From: Hsuehochloa calcarea
Taxonomy: Eukaryota; Streptophyta; Magnoliopsida; Poales; Poaceae
DNA length: 64,000 nucleotides
NCBI GenBank assembly: GCA_036346395.1
Contig: CM070609.1
Location: 31,315,223-31,379,222, forward strand
Direction: 5' to 3'
This document shows positions 23,435 through 36,214 of this stretch, one piece after another. Numbering within the stretch: the first letter of the stretch is position 1; each line of letters starts with the position of its first letter. The notes under the pieces were generated by a model, which saw only the letters and a list, made by a program, of their open reading frames with translations, was not told the origin of the DNA and ran no database searches. The translations under genes and the position numbers were made by a program.

Positions 23435-26400
23435 ATCTCTCCCTTTTTGGTGATTGATGACAAATCCATCATCAATAACAACATTTGGATATAAATAGAC
23501 ATAAGATAATAATTAAGCTATTGAACTATATCTATTCATGTCATAAGGTGAAATTTAAAGATTCAATCATTATGCATATGAAAATGATATGCTTACACAA
23601 TTAATGCATTCTCCCTCCTTTGGCATTTTAAACAAATCAAACATCCAAATGGAAGAGTATTGATACAAACAACATTCTCCCCCTTTTGGCATAAATCACC
23701 AAAAACACAAAAGTCGTCTTTGCAAATCAAGGAACTTGGTCACAAAAAGTATTAAATAGACTCATATGACCAAAGGGAGTTTTTGTTCTCAAGATATGAG
23801 AGGAGATACAAACGTAGGTCACAAACCTATTGATCATATAACTTTCTCCCCTTTTTAAACCAAAACATGAGAACCACTTGAATTGATGTTTGAAACGTAT
23901 TCAAATAAACTCCCCCTTTAAAATATTTCCAAAAACATTATTCAATTTGTAAAGAAGAGATCAAAAGATAGCCAAAATTGAAAATGTGTGGAAACAAGCT
24001 CAGAACAATATGAAATAAATCATGGAGCTAGTCCTTACAAATACACACAATTTTTATTTTGGGACGATTAACCAAATATCAACCAATTTAAAGATATGAA
24101 AATCACAAAGATTCATAAAGCTGAAATTTTCAGGTTTTTCAGATTTTAACAATTCATTTGAGCTTCGAAAGGTAGCTGAGAAAATGGGCAAAATAGTTCC
24201 AATAAATCTGAGAAAATTTGTCAAGATAGAACCACTATATATGATAAAATTTCATTATTATATCTTCCTCTAATTGTGAACCCATTTGCAGATACAAAAA
24301 TCAAAAATCTGCTCAAAATAATGTGAAATTCTGAATTTTCAGCATTTGAACTAAGTGAGAAAAAGTCAAAACTTTTTCAATTCACGTCTAAGTTCCTTCA
24401 AATTTGGTAGAAATAAACTTTGGACACATAAGGAACTTTTCCAGGAAGAATTTTCGAAAAAGGAGTCTCCATTCAAAAGATATGCCAAATTGAGCTTTGG
24501 AGGCATGATTTTTGCTTAAAGAGAAGAAAAGTCAAAAGTTTTTCAAATGAAGTCCAAATTATTTGAAAATTTTCAGATTTTAACTTTGGACTATTTAGAG
24601 TGTTTTCCAATAAGAATTTTTGAAAAATGAATTTTATTTCAAAAGATATGGCAAAATGCGCATTGTGGGCATATAGAGAGAGCAATTTTGCAATTAAGAT
24701 CTAGAGTGCAAGCTAATTTGGATTTCATAGAGTTTTTTTTTCACTTTATTGGCTTTGTATGAGTTAGAAATACTATTTCAAGCCAATATACACAAAGAAA
24801 TCTGGCTCAAATAGCAAAACTCACTATATGCAAGAATAGGTCAGTTTGAGTCGAAACAAGTTTTTCGGTGAACTTCAAATGAATATAACTTTTCAACGGT
24901 TGGTCTTTTGTAAAAACTTTGAACTTGGGAAATATTTAAAATTACCAACCATATGAGTTTGGTATTGAAAACTTTTTCAAAAACTCAATAGATTTTGATT
25001 TAGAGAAATATGTCATTTAATTCAAAATTAAGATCATACAAGATCCTTTTGAGGCCAAATTTGATATTTGTTTTCTAAAAGAGAAGTTTTTACTTTAAAA
25101 GCATTTGAAAACATTTGAAATACATTTTAAATATTTAGTTTTAGTTTTTCACAAATTTTGGCCCTTTTTAAACAAGATACCACTTGTAAAAATCTTTTGA
25201 CTTTTGATTGGAAGGCTTGATTTAAAAGACTAATCTTGCATATGATTAATAATGCCATTACAAGAATACCAAATGAAGCAAATGAGAATGAAACACATTC
25301 ATTCACAAGATCCAATAAATCATTTTGGGCAAGTAGGTAAAATAGTTTTCACAAATTTTTGTAACCCAAAATCTTTAAGAAGTCTTTCACAAAGAAAAAT
25401 TCCCCCTTACACAAAGGTTCTCTTTTGAAAAACTTTTCTTCTCATTTGACACACAAATGATTCTCTTCCATCTTGTCATCTCTTTAAAATATAACTATCC
25501 ATAACTCATGATGACATTTGATACACCTTGCAAATTAAATGATATCAAGCATAGTTGATTCCATTTGTAGACACTTGATACCACTTATAAACTAGATGCC
25601 ACTTATGAGAAAACCACTTGATACCAAGAATAGTTAATTTCATTGTAAATACTTGGTACCACTTGTAAGCATAATTGAATTTTGCAAGGTGCTCGAACTT
25701 CTCTTCTATTGATCTTCAAAGAAAGTATTCCAAAGAGAAGAGAGAATTTTGATTGACATGAAAGAATTGTGGATACCATTTTAACGAATAAGATGATATC
25801 ACTTGAAAAGATGAGACTCGTGCCAAGATCAAGATGATCAAAAGAAGAAGCTACCACTTTTGAAAAGAATACCATTTGTTAGATGCAATTTGCATTTGTA
25901 ATCAGGGAATAGCAGTAGTGGGTAGCTAGCAAGGATATAGAGGATCAACTTGATCACTGGAAGTAGCCACAAAAGATTTAGAATTGAATTGGAATGAAAT
26001 GGTTGTTTTGTCAGAAAAATTGGAAGTTCCGCCGTTTAACTTGCGGTCGTACCGGACTTCGGAAGTTCCGCAGTTATAACGCCGGTAGTTCCGATTTTCC
26101 TGGAACTTCAGGGATTGATCTTGGAATTTTGAAGGAAAGAGGGAATTGTTGTATTTTACTCCAAATCTTTCCACAATCAATCAAATAAACATCTTTGGAG
26201 TATTTCCAACTTATATATCCCATAAAAATAAAATTTTAAATAATTTTTATAAATTAAGCTTTTGGTTTTCGCAAAAGAATCATATTTTCATGAAGTTTCA
26301 TCAAAAGATCCTAATTGAGTAAATGATGAATTTTAAAGCATCCAATTGCATGTATGAGTCATAAATACCATTATGAACATATTCATATGAAGAATTTTGG

Positions 26401-27156
26401 TTCATATGGCAAAACTCACTTAAGTGCTAGAAAGTGACCACTTTAATCATAGTAGTATTTTGGACGAGTTTGAAAATCAAATATCTTTTTCTAGGTTGGT
26501 CTTTTGAATATCCTTTGAATACCAAAAATGTTTAGAATAACCAACTCTAGGATTTTCCTTTTGGCAAGATTTTCAAATTCCTTTTAGAATAGATTTTACA
26601 CAAAAATCTAGTTTATGTCAAAAACAAGATACTATAATGTTGATTTTTAGCTAGAAATGCATTTATGCTCAAAATAGGTTTCTCTAAAGCCAAAACCTTT
26701 GGTAAACCTTTGAAAATCATTTATATACATTTTGAAACTAGTTTTTCAAAGAATTACTAATAATTATGAATTTTTTGACTATTGGCTAAAAGGCTCAATT
26801 TTTTAAAACAATACTAGCACTTAATTTATTTGAGCACACTTAGGGATGTGATATACATGAATATGATTTAGCACTCCCCCTTAATGTGCCACCACCATCT
26901 TACTCAAGATATTAAATATGAACATTAAGAACATAGAGCAAGAGCACGCCTTTTAATATAATTTTCATGAAATGCAACCTACACAAGGCATAAAGGGCTA
27001 GATATTTCAATGTAGGTACTTGTTACCGTAAGGGCATTGGCTTATGATATGGCATGATCATCCTTAGGCTTGGCTCCAATTTTATATATATGATTAAATT
27101 CACCTCTTCATGAGAGAGCCAAACCCCCAATGCATCTCCAAGTACCTATTAAGCAT
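23435..27156 (-). other. AT-rich non-coding interior of SIRE-like element
   Basis: This 3.7-kb block sits where pol would be expected. It has no recognisable protease, integrase, RT or RNase H frame. Only short frames occur, and A/T homopolymer runs are frequent. A small GGAAGTTCC cluster lies at 26025-26105. Confidence 0.7.
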
Positions 27157-28542
27157 TTACGCGCATTTTGGTACCAAAACTAGGTTGGGTCCACGAATGT
27201 TAGTCACAATTGATTTGGGCACCCAAATGGCCCTAGCATTAGTTTTATGTGAACTAATCATTCTAGCAAACACATTACCATTAATATCCTTCCTAAACAC
27301 ATAATGATCCTTATAAATAATGGGCTTAGGAGTGATACCTTTGGGACATTGTTTACCGACATGTCCCTTTTCCCGGCAATTGTAGCAAGTTAGGCCTTTG
27401 TTTCCCCTACTTGTCTTCTTTTCTTGCCCATTGCCGGTTTGCCTCTTCTTTGAATGTCTAGTCTTGACATCCTTATGATCAGAGCACACCGAGGCATAGT
27501 GGCTCTTTCCATTACACTCATGGCACTTTATATTCTTCGTGTGTCCCACATTGTGCCGTGTCTTGCTAGTCCCCCTCTTTTTCTTGGGAGTGAAGCCGAT
27601 ACCACTCTTATCTTGCAAGCGTCTTTGCTTGCTCAATATGTCGTCAAGAGTGGCCTTCCCTTTTTGGCTTCTTTCCAAGTCAACCTTTAATTTTGTGACT
27701 TAGGCCTTGAGCTCATTGGTTTCCTCTACAATGTTAGTATTGACAAGCATAGAGGAAATGGGAGCATCTAATTTTGAGCAACAAGGCATATCAATTAAAT
27801 CCTCATATGAGGTGGATATGCTAACCTTAGATGAAATGCATGAAGTAGGAGCTAAGCATGGCATATCATCTAATAATTTGCATGTAATGCCTATATCCAC
27901 CTTAGACTTATTTAGATTATTTAGGAGGAGAACTTCACGTTCATTTTTTAAAACATCATAATTGTTTTGAAGCGAAACAAATTCTTTCTTCAAAACTTTG
28001 AATTTCATTTTCTCCTTTCCTAAATATTCATTAAGCTCTTCTAACATGTCCATCAACTCATCATCAGAAGGCTCATCGTTTTCGTTTACCTCATTATTAC
28101 CTTGAGCCATGAAGCATCGAGTTGATGTGGAGGGAGTGGAGGAGTCCTCATAATCGTCGGAGTTTGAGATTGAGCATTCTTCTCCCGACGACCGTTCATA
28201 TGTGCAATCTTCACTTGTGGAAGTGGACAATTCATATTTATCTTGAATTTGGGTCCACATCTCATGAGCGCTCTTGAGATTGCATATGGTATCAAAAATA
28301 TCTATACTCAAAGCACTAAATAAAACGTTAGTAGCTTGAGCATCGAGATGCGAGCATTTCTCTTCCTCATTGGTTGGAGCAAGAGGATCCTTTGGAGGAG
28401 AAAAGCCCGCATCTACAATCCGCCATATATTTAGGCCCATGGCCTTAAAATAATAAATTATGTGGATTTTCCAATATGCATAATTTGTGCCATCAAAAAT
28501 AGGTGCTTTACCTAGGTGCACTAAATCTCTAGTCGCCATCAT
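27157..28542 (-). pseudogene. SIRE-like gag with two zinc knuckles
   Basis: The minus-strand frame from 28542 begins with a typical Copia gag (KAPIFDGTNYAYWKIHI near the N-terminus, later AHEMWTQIQDKYE). It is interrupted by a single TAA near 27698 and continues in the same frame to 27157. The second part holds two CX2CX4HX4C knuckles, CHECNGKSHYASVC and CYNCREKGHVGKQC. The product would be an RNA-binding capsid-like protein. Only one stop separates the two halves, so the gag is lightly damaged compared with the missing pol. Confidence 0.85.
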
Positions 28543-28582
28543 TTACTCTCTAGACGGTTAAGTCTAATCAACGAGAGACCAA

Positions 28583-28596
28583 GCTCTGATACCACT
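28583..28596 (-). promoter_or_regulatory. Primer-binding site of SIRE-like element
   Basis: The plus strand reads gctctgataccact directly before the right LTR, the reverse complement of the usual initiator-Met-tRNA primer-binding site (tggtatcagagc). It fixes the minus orientation of the element. Confidence 0.85.
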
Positions 28597-31110
28597 TGTA
28601 AGGTCGAGGTGGCCGACTAGAGGGGGGTGAATAGGCGGTTTTAAAAATTCTCTATCGGGCTAAACCAATCAACAATGCGGAAGCTAATAACAAATTGGTT
28701 TTGCACAATTAAAACCTAAATCACTAGGCTCAACTAAGTGCACCAACAATATGAACACAATACAATATGAGCAATCATACAAGATATATTAGCAATTAAA
28801 GCAAGAATGTAAATTTCTCAAAGTAAAGCACAAGTAAAAACAAGATGTCCCGATTATATTTTACCGTGGTGTTCGGAGACTTGCCGGTCTCCCCTAATCC
28901 ACGTTGAGGTTAGCCCAAACAAATTGGATCGGCTCCATTAATTAAGCCAATACCTCCGAGGTAAGTCCAAACACTTGGACCGGTTCCTAACCGAGCCAAC
29001 ACCTCACTCAACTATGGTTGCTCTTCCTCCACTCCGGAGATGGTGAGCACCAAACCACTCACAAACCACCGGGTCTTCTCACAAGCTTCTTGAGAAGATC
29101 ACCGCGCACGACGCCCCCACGCTGTCTAGGTGTCGGCAAACACCAAGAGTAACAAATCTCAACTCTCACTTGAACTAATCAAGTGTCTAAGCTCAAGTGG
29201 ATACACAATCCACTACCTAAGGCAACACATGCACTTAGGGTTTACTCTCCAAGCTCACCAAGTGCAACACATGCACATAAGAGACGAGAGCTTGCTCTTA
29301 GCTCAAGAGGCTCACAAAGAGTTCACAATAGCACCAGCAACAACCAGCAACCTCTCCCAACCGGCAAGGTGGCTATATATAGCCCACACATAAAAACTAG
29401 CCGTTGGGAGACAAACCCCTGAAAAATCAGGGAAATCGGAAGTTCCGCAGTACAAAGTCCGGAACTTCCGCACCTCAGCGACAAGCACAATAACGGCTAT
29501 ATCAGACGAGAAACTAGCCGTTGGAAATTGAGAGCGGAACTTCCGCCAACCAAAATGCGAAGGTTTCTATTTTCGGAAGTTCTGCACATATCATTGCGGA
29601 ACTACCGCACTTCTAGAAATTTGGCTAAGTCCCAAAATGGGTGCTCTCTGGAAAAAACGTTCCGCCAAATTTTTGGAGCTACCGATAATCGGAAGTTCCT
29701 CCCATTACATTGCGGAACTTCCGATAATAGGAAGTTCCTCCCATTACATTGCGGAACTACCGATTATCCTGACAAACACAGCAATGGCTTTTTCAACAAC
29801 TTCAATTGTAAAACACATTTGCCAACTTTTAGAATCATACCATAAGGAAAAAGGTACATGGACTTACACCATTTGCAAAACACATTTGCAAACTTAAGTC
29901 ACATGCTACAAGAAAATAAACATGAGCATCAACTATTTGCAAAACACATTCGCAAATAACAGCATCATGCCACAAGGCTAAGGTACATGGACTTCAACCA
30001 TTTTCAAAACATATTTGCAAAATATAGTCCCATGTTACAAAGATAAAATGTATGAGCATCAATCATTTGCAAAACACATTCGCAAATAATAGCTCCATGC
30101 ATAGATGAGCTAGAGCAAACATAATGAGCTATCAACACATGACTAACTCAAACTACTAGTTAAGACCCCTCTTAATAGTACGGCAACCTATACTAGCAAT
30201 CCGGTCTATCAACCAAACACCGAGATCGGTAAAAGACTAGGAACACATCCTTAGCCCTAGCTAGTCATACCTTTGCCTTGCATCTTCTTGAAGCTTGATG
30301 ACGCACATCATCACTTCAAGTCCGGGTCATTAACTTGACAATCATCAACACATGATGATCCTTCTCTTGTCTTGACGATCAACTCCTGATCATCTCTTCT
30401 TGACAAGCATCAACTCATGATGTATCTTTTACACCAAGCTCTTGGCTTGATGATCAACTCATGATCATCCCAAGTCTTCATCATCCTGGAACACAACCTA
30501 TACATCCAACTCATGGAAAATGTTAGTTACATAATATGATTATCATTAATTACCACACCATACCATTAACTCATAATGGTGGGACAAGATACTCAATCTT
30601 TCCCTCTTTGGTAATTGATGATAACCATTTCAATCACATAAATTTGATTTAGATAAAAGTAACACAACGTGAGTATATATGAACCACACAAGTTACATAT
30701 ACTCACAACATGAGTATGTAAGAACTACACAAGTTCTATATACTCAAACGGATATGTTTCAAAGTAAAGATCTCAAATATATGTAGAAGATGGAATATGG
30801 ATCAGTACTAATGAAACCACAAAATATAGAATGAGTTCCCCCTAAACGTGTGCATACACATATGTGTAAAGAAAACATACGCACATATTCAAGATAAACT
30901 TATGGTGGAGTTCTTCCTATATTTTGGATCCGAGGAATGCAACAATATATAAGATTAAGATGTCGATTGCATACCTCGTTGAATTTTACCTTTATATCCA
31001 AATGAGACTACACAAAATAATACTAGACAAAAGAGTTAGTCTCATATTTAGATTTGTCATTAATCACTAAAACATTCTATTAACTCATAATGGCGTGTCT
31101 AGATCCTTCA
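28597..31110 (-). repeat. Right (5') LTR of the SIRE-like element
   Basis: A 2,514-bp direct copy of 20853-23434, with scattered substitutions and one large indel. It ends agatccttca, followed by the duplication gtcat. Confidence 0.9.
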
Positions 31111-31115
31111 GTCAT

Positions 31116-31455
31116 GCGCCTCTTACTCCTCCTCAACTCCAATTCTAGAGCAGTGTTATCCACACTAGGAAGAATAGAGTGTTCACTTGAACCATTATGA
31201 TCAATGACTTCATTAGGTCTCAGACGAAACATATGTTCAAAGAATGTCACATCACGAGATTCCATCATTACATTTGTAGCGATGTCACACACCTCGGATT
31301 TGACCACTAGAAATCTATAAGCCATGCTATTTTTAGTGTACCCTAGAAAGCAACAATCAACGGTATTAGGACCAAGCTTTCTTTTCTTCGGTAATGGTAC
31401 ATGCACTTTTTCACGACATCTCCAAGTTCGAAGAAAAAACAAGTTAGGTTTTCCC
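31116..31455 (-). pseudogene. Copia-A integrase C-terminal fragment
   Basis: The minus-strand frame contains KRKLGPNTVDCCFLGYTKNS and AYRFLVVKSEV, then MESRDVTFFEHMF, the region after the integrase core in Copia. After the SIRE-like insertion is removed, RRSKRRMT continues into EKSLGDDYVTYVVDDEP at 20852. Upstream similarity ends near 31455. Confidence 0.85.
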
Positions 31456-31619
31456 TTTTCCATCCTTCTCCCCTCCCTCCACCCCCAACGCATCACCGTC
31501 CTCCCCTTCATCATAAATGTCATGCTGACGCCGAATTGGCCTAGAATTAAAATAATAGTAGTATGATTAGTATTACTATGGGAGTTCAAATTATGCTACT
31601 ACTGCTATAGCAATCTCAT

Positions 31620-32045
31620 TGTTGTCAGTAGTCCATGTGATACTAAACTTCACACATTTCAAGTCATATGATATCATGAAACCCTAATTTTTGAAATCTA
31701 AAACCCTAATTTTTAAGATCTAAACCCTTCATGTTCGAGACATTTTTGGAACATATGAAATTCTGAAAAAAATGACACAATCAAGTCCACTGTGTAAGGA
31801 GCCGTTAAAAAATAATGTTTTGGACCTCATTTTCTATATTAAAGAATCGTACATATAGTATAATTAAATGAATTTTTGAGATAAATTTAGAATGTATAAA
31901 ATTTGAAAAAGTTACACAAGAAAGTACACTATATCGAAGGCTTCACAAAATATTTTATAATTTTTGGAGCTAATTTGCTATATTTAACAATTACTACAAA
32001 AATATGCATAAATGATTTTTTAAAAAAGGAAAGAAAAAAATCAAC
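31620..32045 (+). mobile_element. Isolated MULE end, direct copy of the 36060-36510 end
   Basis: This block matches 36060-36510 in direct orientation, including acacaatcaagtccactg, and is the inverse of 32100-32330. It looks like the right end of a second member of the same MULE family, placed head-to-head with the left end of the plant-mobile-domain MULE. It adjoins the truncated end of Copia-A. Confidence 0.65.
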
Positions 32046-32049
32046 AGTG

Positions 32050-32330
32050 TCACTGTACGTCCGCCGTGCGATAGCTCCCACGGCCCTTCATGTGCACCAT
32101 TAGGGTTAAGTTGGAATTAGGGTTCGGGTTTAAGCGTGTTTCACAATTTTGTAGGAATTTTAAAATATAGCAAATGAGTTCAAAAAATTATAAAATTTTA
32201 CGTGGAACCTCCTAACACAGTATACTTTCTTGTGTAAATTGTCCATAATTTTATTCATTCAGGATTTTTCTCGTATTTTCTTAAACGTGTACTATTTTGG
32301 CGAGGACAAAAAAACCAACAGAACTTGTGC
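32050..32330 (+). repeat. Left TIR of the plant-mobile-domain MULE
   Basis: It reads gccgtgcgatagctcccacg at its outer end, then the attagggttaag block and an AT-rich section ending cttaaacgtgtac. It matches the reverse complement of 36215-36515 and also of the block at 31870-32045. Confidence 0.75.
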
Positions 32331-32577
32331 CATATGTTGTGCCTCCCGTCAGCTGAAATGACGCCCTCACTCCATCATCTTTGCCATGTGCCATGTGTTG
32401 TGCCTCCCATCACCTGAATTCAGGCCCTCCCTCTAACATCATTTCTTTTGTAGCAAAAGCTCCACCAAAACCGAACAATCATTTCGCCTCGTCACCTCCA
32501 TCTTTTTCTTCTTGTCACTTCCATCTATTCGCATGCAAATTACAACCGATTCGCACGAGTAAGTATTCCCTCCCAGC

Positions 32578-32586
32578 TATAAATTA
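32578..32586 (+). promoter_or_regulatory. TATA box of the plant-mobile-domain gene
   Basis: The motif tataaatta follows cccagc and precedes a leader with (GCTC)n repeats. The arrangement matches the MULE promoter at 5911. Confidence 0.5.
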
Positions 32587-32618
32587 GCGAGCGAATGAGT
32601 GTGATTTCATTTCGTAGT

Positions 32619-32634
32619 CGCTCGCTCGCTCGCT
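32619..32634. repeat. (CGCT)n microsatellite
   Basis: Four perfect cgct units, continued by imperfect ones to about 32670, in the inferred 5' leader. Confidence 0.8.
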
Positions 32635-33307
32635 GACTCACTCGCGCACTCTTTCGCTCGCTCTCTTGCTCTGTCGATTATATTTTTGAGGACATTTATG
32701 TGTTATTGACCGCCACCATTCGCATGTAATTTGTATCTCCGTCGTTTAATTCTTGAGGCCTCGTTAATTAGTTACAAAATAATTAGTCGTAATATACGGT
32801 TGATGCGTACTTAAGTAGTTGTAATTTTGTAGACATTTACTTAGTTTAACATTGTTAATCCCATGTAATTAGCGTTCTGAGATTTTTGTAGGAAAATATT
32901 GACAACATGCACTGTTAGGTATTTGTGCAACTAATTATTTCGTGCTGGTTCTTAATGACATGCAAGTTATTTTAGGATGCATGCACATGCTGGCCAAAAT
33001 AATGACAGCATGCACTGCTAGTTACAATGCAAGCAATTAGTTGCTACGTACTCAAGTAGGCATGCACCATGCAATGAGCATACACATATGTAATTTTTTT
33101 ATCAAAGGGAAAGTAGGGGTTAACGTTTGTAATTATTGAGGCGGGGCTAATTAGTTACGAAATAATTAGTTTGTCTTAATTAATCAGTTTTAAACAATTA
33201 GAAAATAATGACAGCATGCACATCTAGTTATTCATACAACTAATTATTTCATGCTAGTTATTTCATGGTCATTATAAATATTCTCACTAATATTCTGTCT
33301 ATTTCAT

Positions 33308-34430
33308 GTGTTGCAAGCCATGTCTCTACCGGTGCTTCTTGAACACTTCTATGATCAGGACCACCGATGCAAGCTGTGGATCGCCGGTGACGCCGATGAC
33401 CCTTCGCCCCTGCAGCTTCGTACAGGGAGGGATTCTTGGGAGCTAGACAATCGCTACGACCCGATCCTCCGGGACACAGGCTTGTTGCTGCTTACGAGGC
33501 TGGCGTCCCTCGGACGCTGGTTCATCCTAGACGCTAGCCTGCAGTGAGCACTTGTCGACAAGTGGGGGCCCGAGATGCACACCTTTCACTTTCGGTGGGG
33601 TGAGATGACGGTCACCCTGCAGGACGTCTCGCTCTTAATCGGTCTCCTGATCCGGGGTGAGCCACTTGTTTTGGGCCCTCCGTCAGCACACTGGAAGGCT
33701 ATGCTGGAGCAGCGGTTTGGCCAACCTCTCCCGGTGGGTGCACATGGCATCCCCTGAACTTGGCTGAGGCAATTCAGTGATTGTCCATACGGTGCACCTG
33801 ACGAGGTCGTTAGGGCGCACCTTATTGCTTACCTTCTTCGGCTCCTTGGTTGGGTCCTGTTTCCAACCACGTAGGGTGATTGGTGCTACCCTAGCTATGT
33901 CCGCCTCGCCGAGTCGTTTGTTGACGCGGTGGCTGGGCCGATGCCTCAGTATAGCTGGGGGTCGACCGTCCTTTGCGCACATACCGCAGGTTATGTGATG
34001 CTTCACGGCGCGGCACCGGTGGTACCTCCAGCCTGGCCGTCTGCTACGTGCTTCTGAAGCTGTGGAGTTGGGAGCACTTTTCGGTTGGACGGTCGTCCAT
34101 CGAGGGAGCGTTGCACCCGTACACCCCCCCCCTCGACGCGATAGACGGGCCCACCATGGGCACACGATGGACTGCTGGTCGTCTACGCTGGGTCAAGGAC
34201 ATGCCGGTGAGGTGCTACTCGTTGTACCACAACGAGTTCGAGTCATTGCACGAGAGCGACATCATCTGGTGTCCATGGTATTTAGATTTCATATGCACGA
34301 TAGCGCCACACTGGCTATCCGTGCAATGAACCCAGGATATCGGGTTATGGGCGACGACCTGCCATGTGGTGTTCGCACATATGGTGAAGCCTTATGCGTC
34401 GCAGCGCATAATGCGATAGTTTGATCAGTA
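33308..34430 (+). pseudogene. Plant mobile domain (PMD, MAIN-like) pseudogene
   Basis: Translated blocks match the plant mobile domain family: WELDNRYDPILRDTGLLLLT, then a second block with ALVDKWGPEMHTFHFRWGEM and TVTLQDVSLLIGLLIRGEPL, then further pieces to about 34430. Members of this family occur both as host genes (the MAIN/MAIL1 group) and inside transposons. Here the frame is broken by a stop at 33545, another near 33757, and later frameshifts. The ATG at 33308 is the first in the conserved frame. A relic of the C-terminal half may continue to about 36000. Mutator-type TIRs surround the gene, so it belongs to the transposable lineage. Confidence 0.75.
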
Positions 34431-36214
34431 CCAAGTCGTGCCCCCCCCCCCACGATAGGCTCCTACTGCGAGCCATACACCTGTGAGTCAAACTTCATCT
34501 GAGTAATCTTTAAAGTTCTTACATCTTTTTTCTAACATTAATCCTTCCGGAAATGCAAGCAATCGAGGGCGGGTGGGCATATTAAGGACCAACGCCTGGT
34601 CCAGCAAGAGTGGACTACGGCATGGATGGACAGGGCGCACTTGGATGTCTTAATTGAGTGGCGTCTTTACAACCTGAAGATGTATGGTGTGTACTTGGAG
34701 TGATATGTGCCACGGACACGTGCAAGACTCACCATTCCTCCACCAGAGTGCCCGAAATGGGTGACATCAAACACGCACCAGAGATCCTCGGTGCACGTAC
34801 GATCGTCACAGCGCTTCAGAGGCTACCACCTCTGGTCATTTCATTCACGACATTTGTACTCTTCGTTAATGAACTTGTTACGTATGTCAATACAGATTGG
34901 AGCAGGCGCAGCAAGTCCATAGCGCATCGGAGGCTACCATAGCGAGTCTGAAACAACACCGGTGGGATATAAAAAAATTGAAGCACATCTCGATGGAGAT
35001 GAAGAAGATAATACAGAACTTGAGCTACGGTCATTCGACGAACAACGCCCTGCGCATAAGGCAACAAGTGGGGATGTGCTCACCCGCTAGGTCGCCACGA
35101 CCTAGCGAGTCCGACCGGCATCGTAGCATTCCCCGTCGGCCATCCGTGGCCTAGAGCGGCGGGGAGGCAAGTTATGTACAAATCTATGTTCTATTTTTCA
35201 GGTATGACTAACGTTCTGCTAATATCATGTCGTTCTCCCGCCGTAGGTCCGTCGGGATGCATCACTTCCGCTAACACAGACTAGCGCTCTTTGTCGGTCA
35301 TCTGCACTGCACATCCGGGAGTACGAGATTCTCAGTTCACGTCTAGAGTGTTTATCTGTACTGACATTGTTCTGTCTTGAAACCTTCAGTTGACTGTGGG
35401 GGTGATAGCCAATTCACGTCGACTGATGATGATGATACGGGTCTCCCAGGTCCTAGCAAAGAGCAGTACACATTAGGGTCAGGGTCTGGACCATGGCTGG
35501 CAGGGTTTGGAGCGTACGCAGGGCAGAGCTCCTCCGGGTTTATTGTCCTATTGTACGTCCAAGGCTAGAGCTCCTCGGGTGGGCTGCCACACCGTACGTC
35601 CAATGTCAAAGCTCATCCGCCCAACCGGAGTTGCAGGCATGGTACCCCGGGAGTGATTTTTTTAGTTCGTCGCTCATGGCTTCTTCGGAGGTGTCCCCCA
35701 GGTTGGCACCACTCATCAGGATGACATGTGCGCTTACCAGACTCGACTGGCCCAGACTCTGTCGACTGGTCCACCTCCGCCCACTCAACGGTCTCTGTAC
35801 CCCCTCCGAACGAACACGTAGCCTTCGGACCAGCTTACGTATCACACGGAACATGGTCGGCGCAAAACAAGGCCTCGCACGTGGACGCAGTCACAGCAGG
35901 CAAAGAGCAATGGCTCAGACGAGTGAGTCATATTGTATCCCGTGCTATGTGATTATGTATTGGGATATTTGTATTCATAATTTATTTTGCTATATTTGTA
36001 TGTGTATCTTGGTTGTTATGTGTATACTCTACATCATAATGTATATCGACATGTCCAATGGAGTTGCAATGCAGCTTTTTTCCATACATTCCAAGTCACA
36101 TGAAATCATAAAATTCTAATTTTTGAAACCAAAATTATAGTCATTGCGACCTAAATCCTTCATTTTTAAGGCATATAAAATTGTCAAAATATTACACAAT
36201 CAAGTCCACTGGGT

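Larger units (their letters stand above)
20853..31110 (-). mobile_element. SIRE/Maximus-like LTR element, 10.26 kb, gag without recognisable pol
   Basis: The two LTRs (20853-23434 and 28597-31110) are direct copies, flanked by gtcat on both sides (20848-20852, 31111-31115). The primer-binding site complement lies just left of the right LTR, and gag reads on the minus strand, so the right LTR is the 5' LTR. Protease, integrase and reverse transcriptase are not recognisable. The 23435-27156 interval is AT-rich and apparently non-coding. It was probably mobilised by enzymes of a related full-length element. It is inserted in Copia-A. Confidence 0.9.
16692..31455 (-). mobile_element. Copia-A: old Copia retrotransposon, truncated, split by two insertions
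   Basis: A minus-strand Copia polyprotein can be followed through three separated blocks: RNase H (17224-17598, then 19638-19856), reverse transcriptase (19918-20852) and the integrase C-terminal region (31116-31455). The interruptions are a solo LTR (17599-19632, duplication gaata) and a SIRE-like element (20853-31110, duplication gtcat). Removing each one with one copy of its duplication rejoins the frame. Similarity stops near 31455, so gag, protease and the integrase core are missing. Confidence 0.8.
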
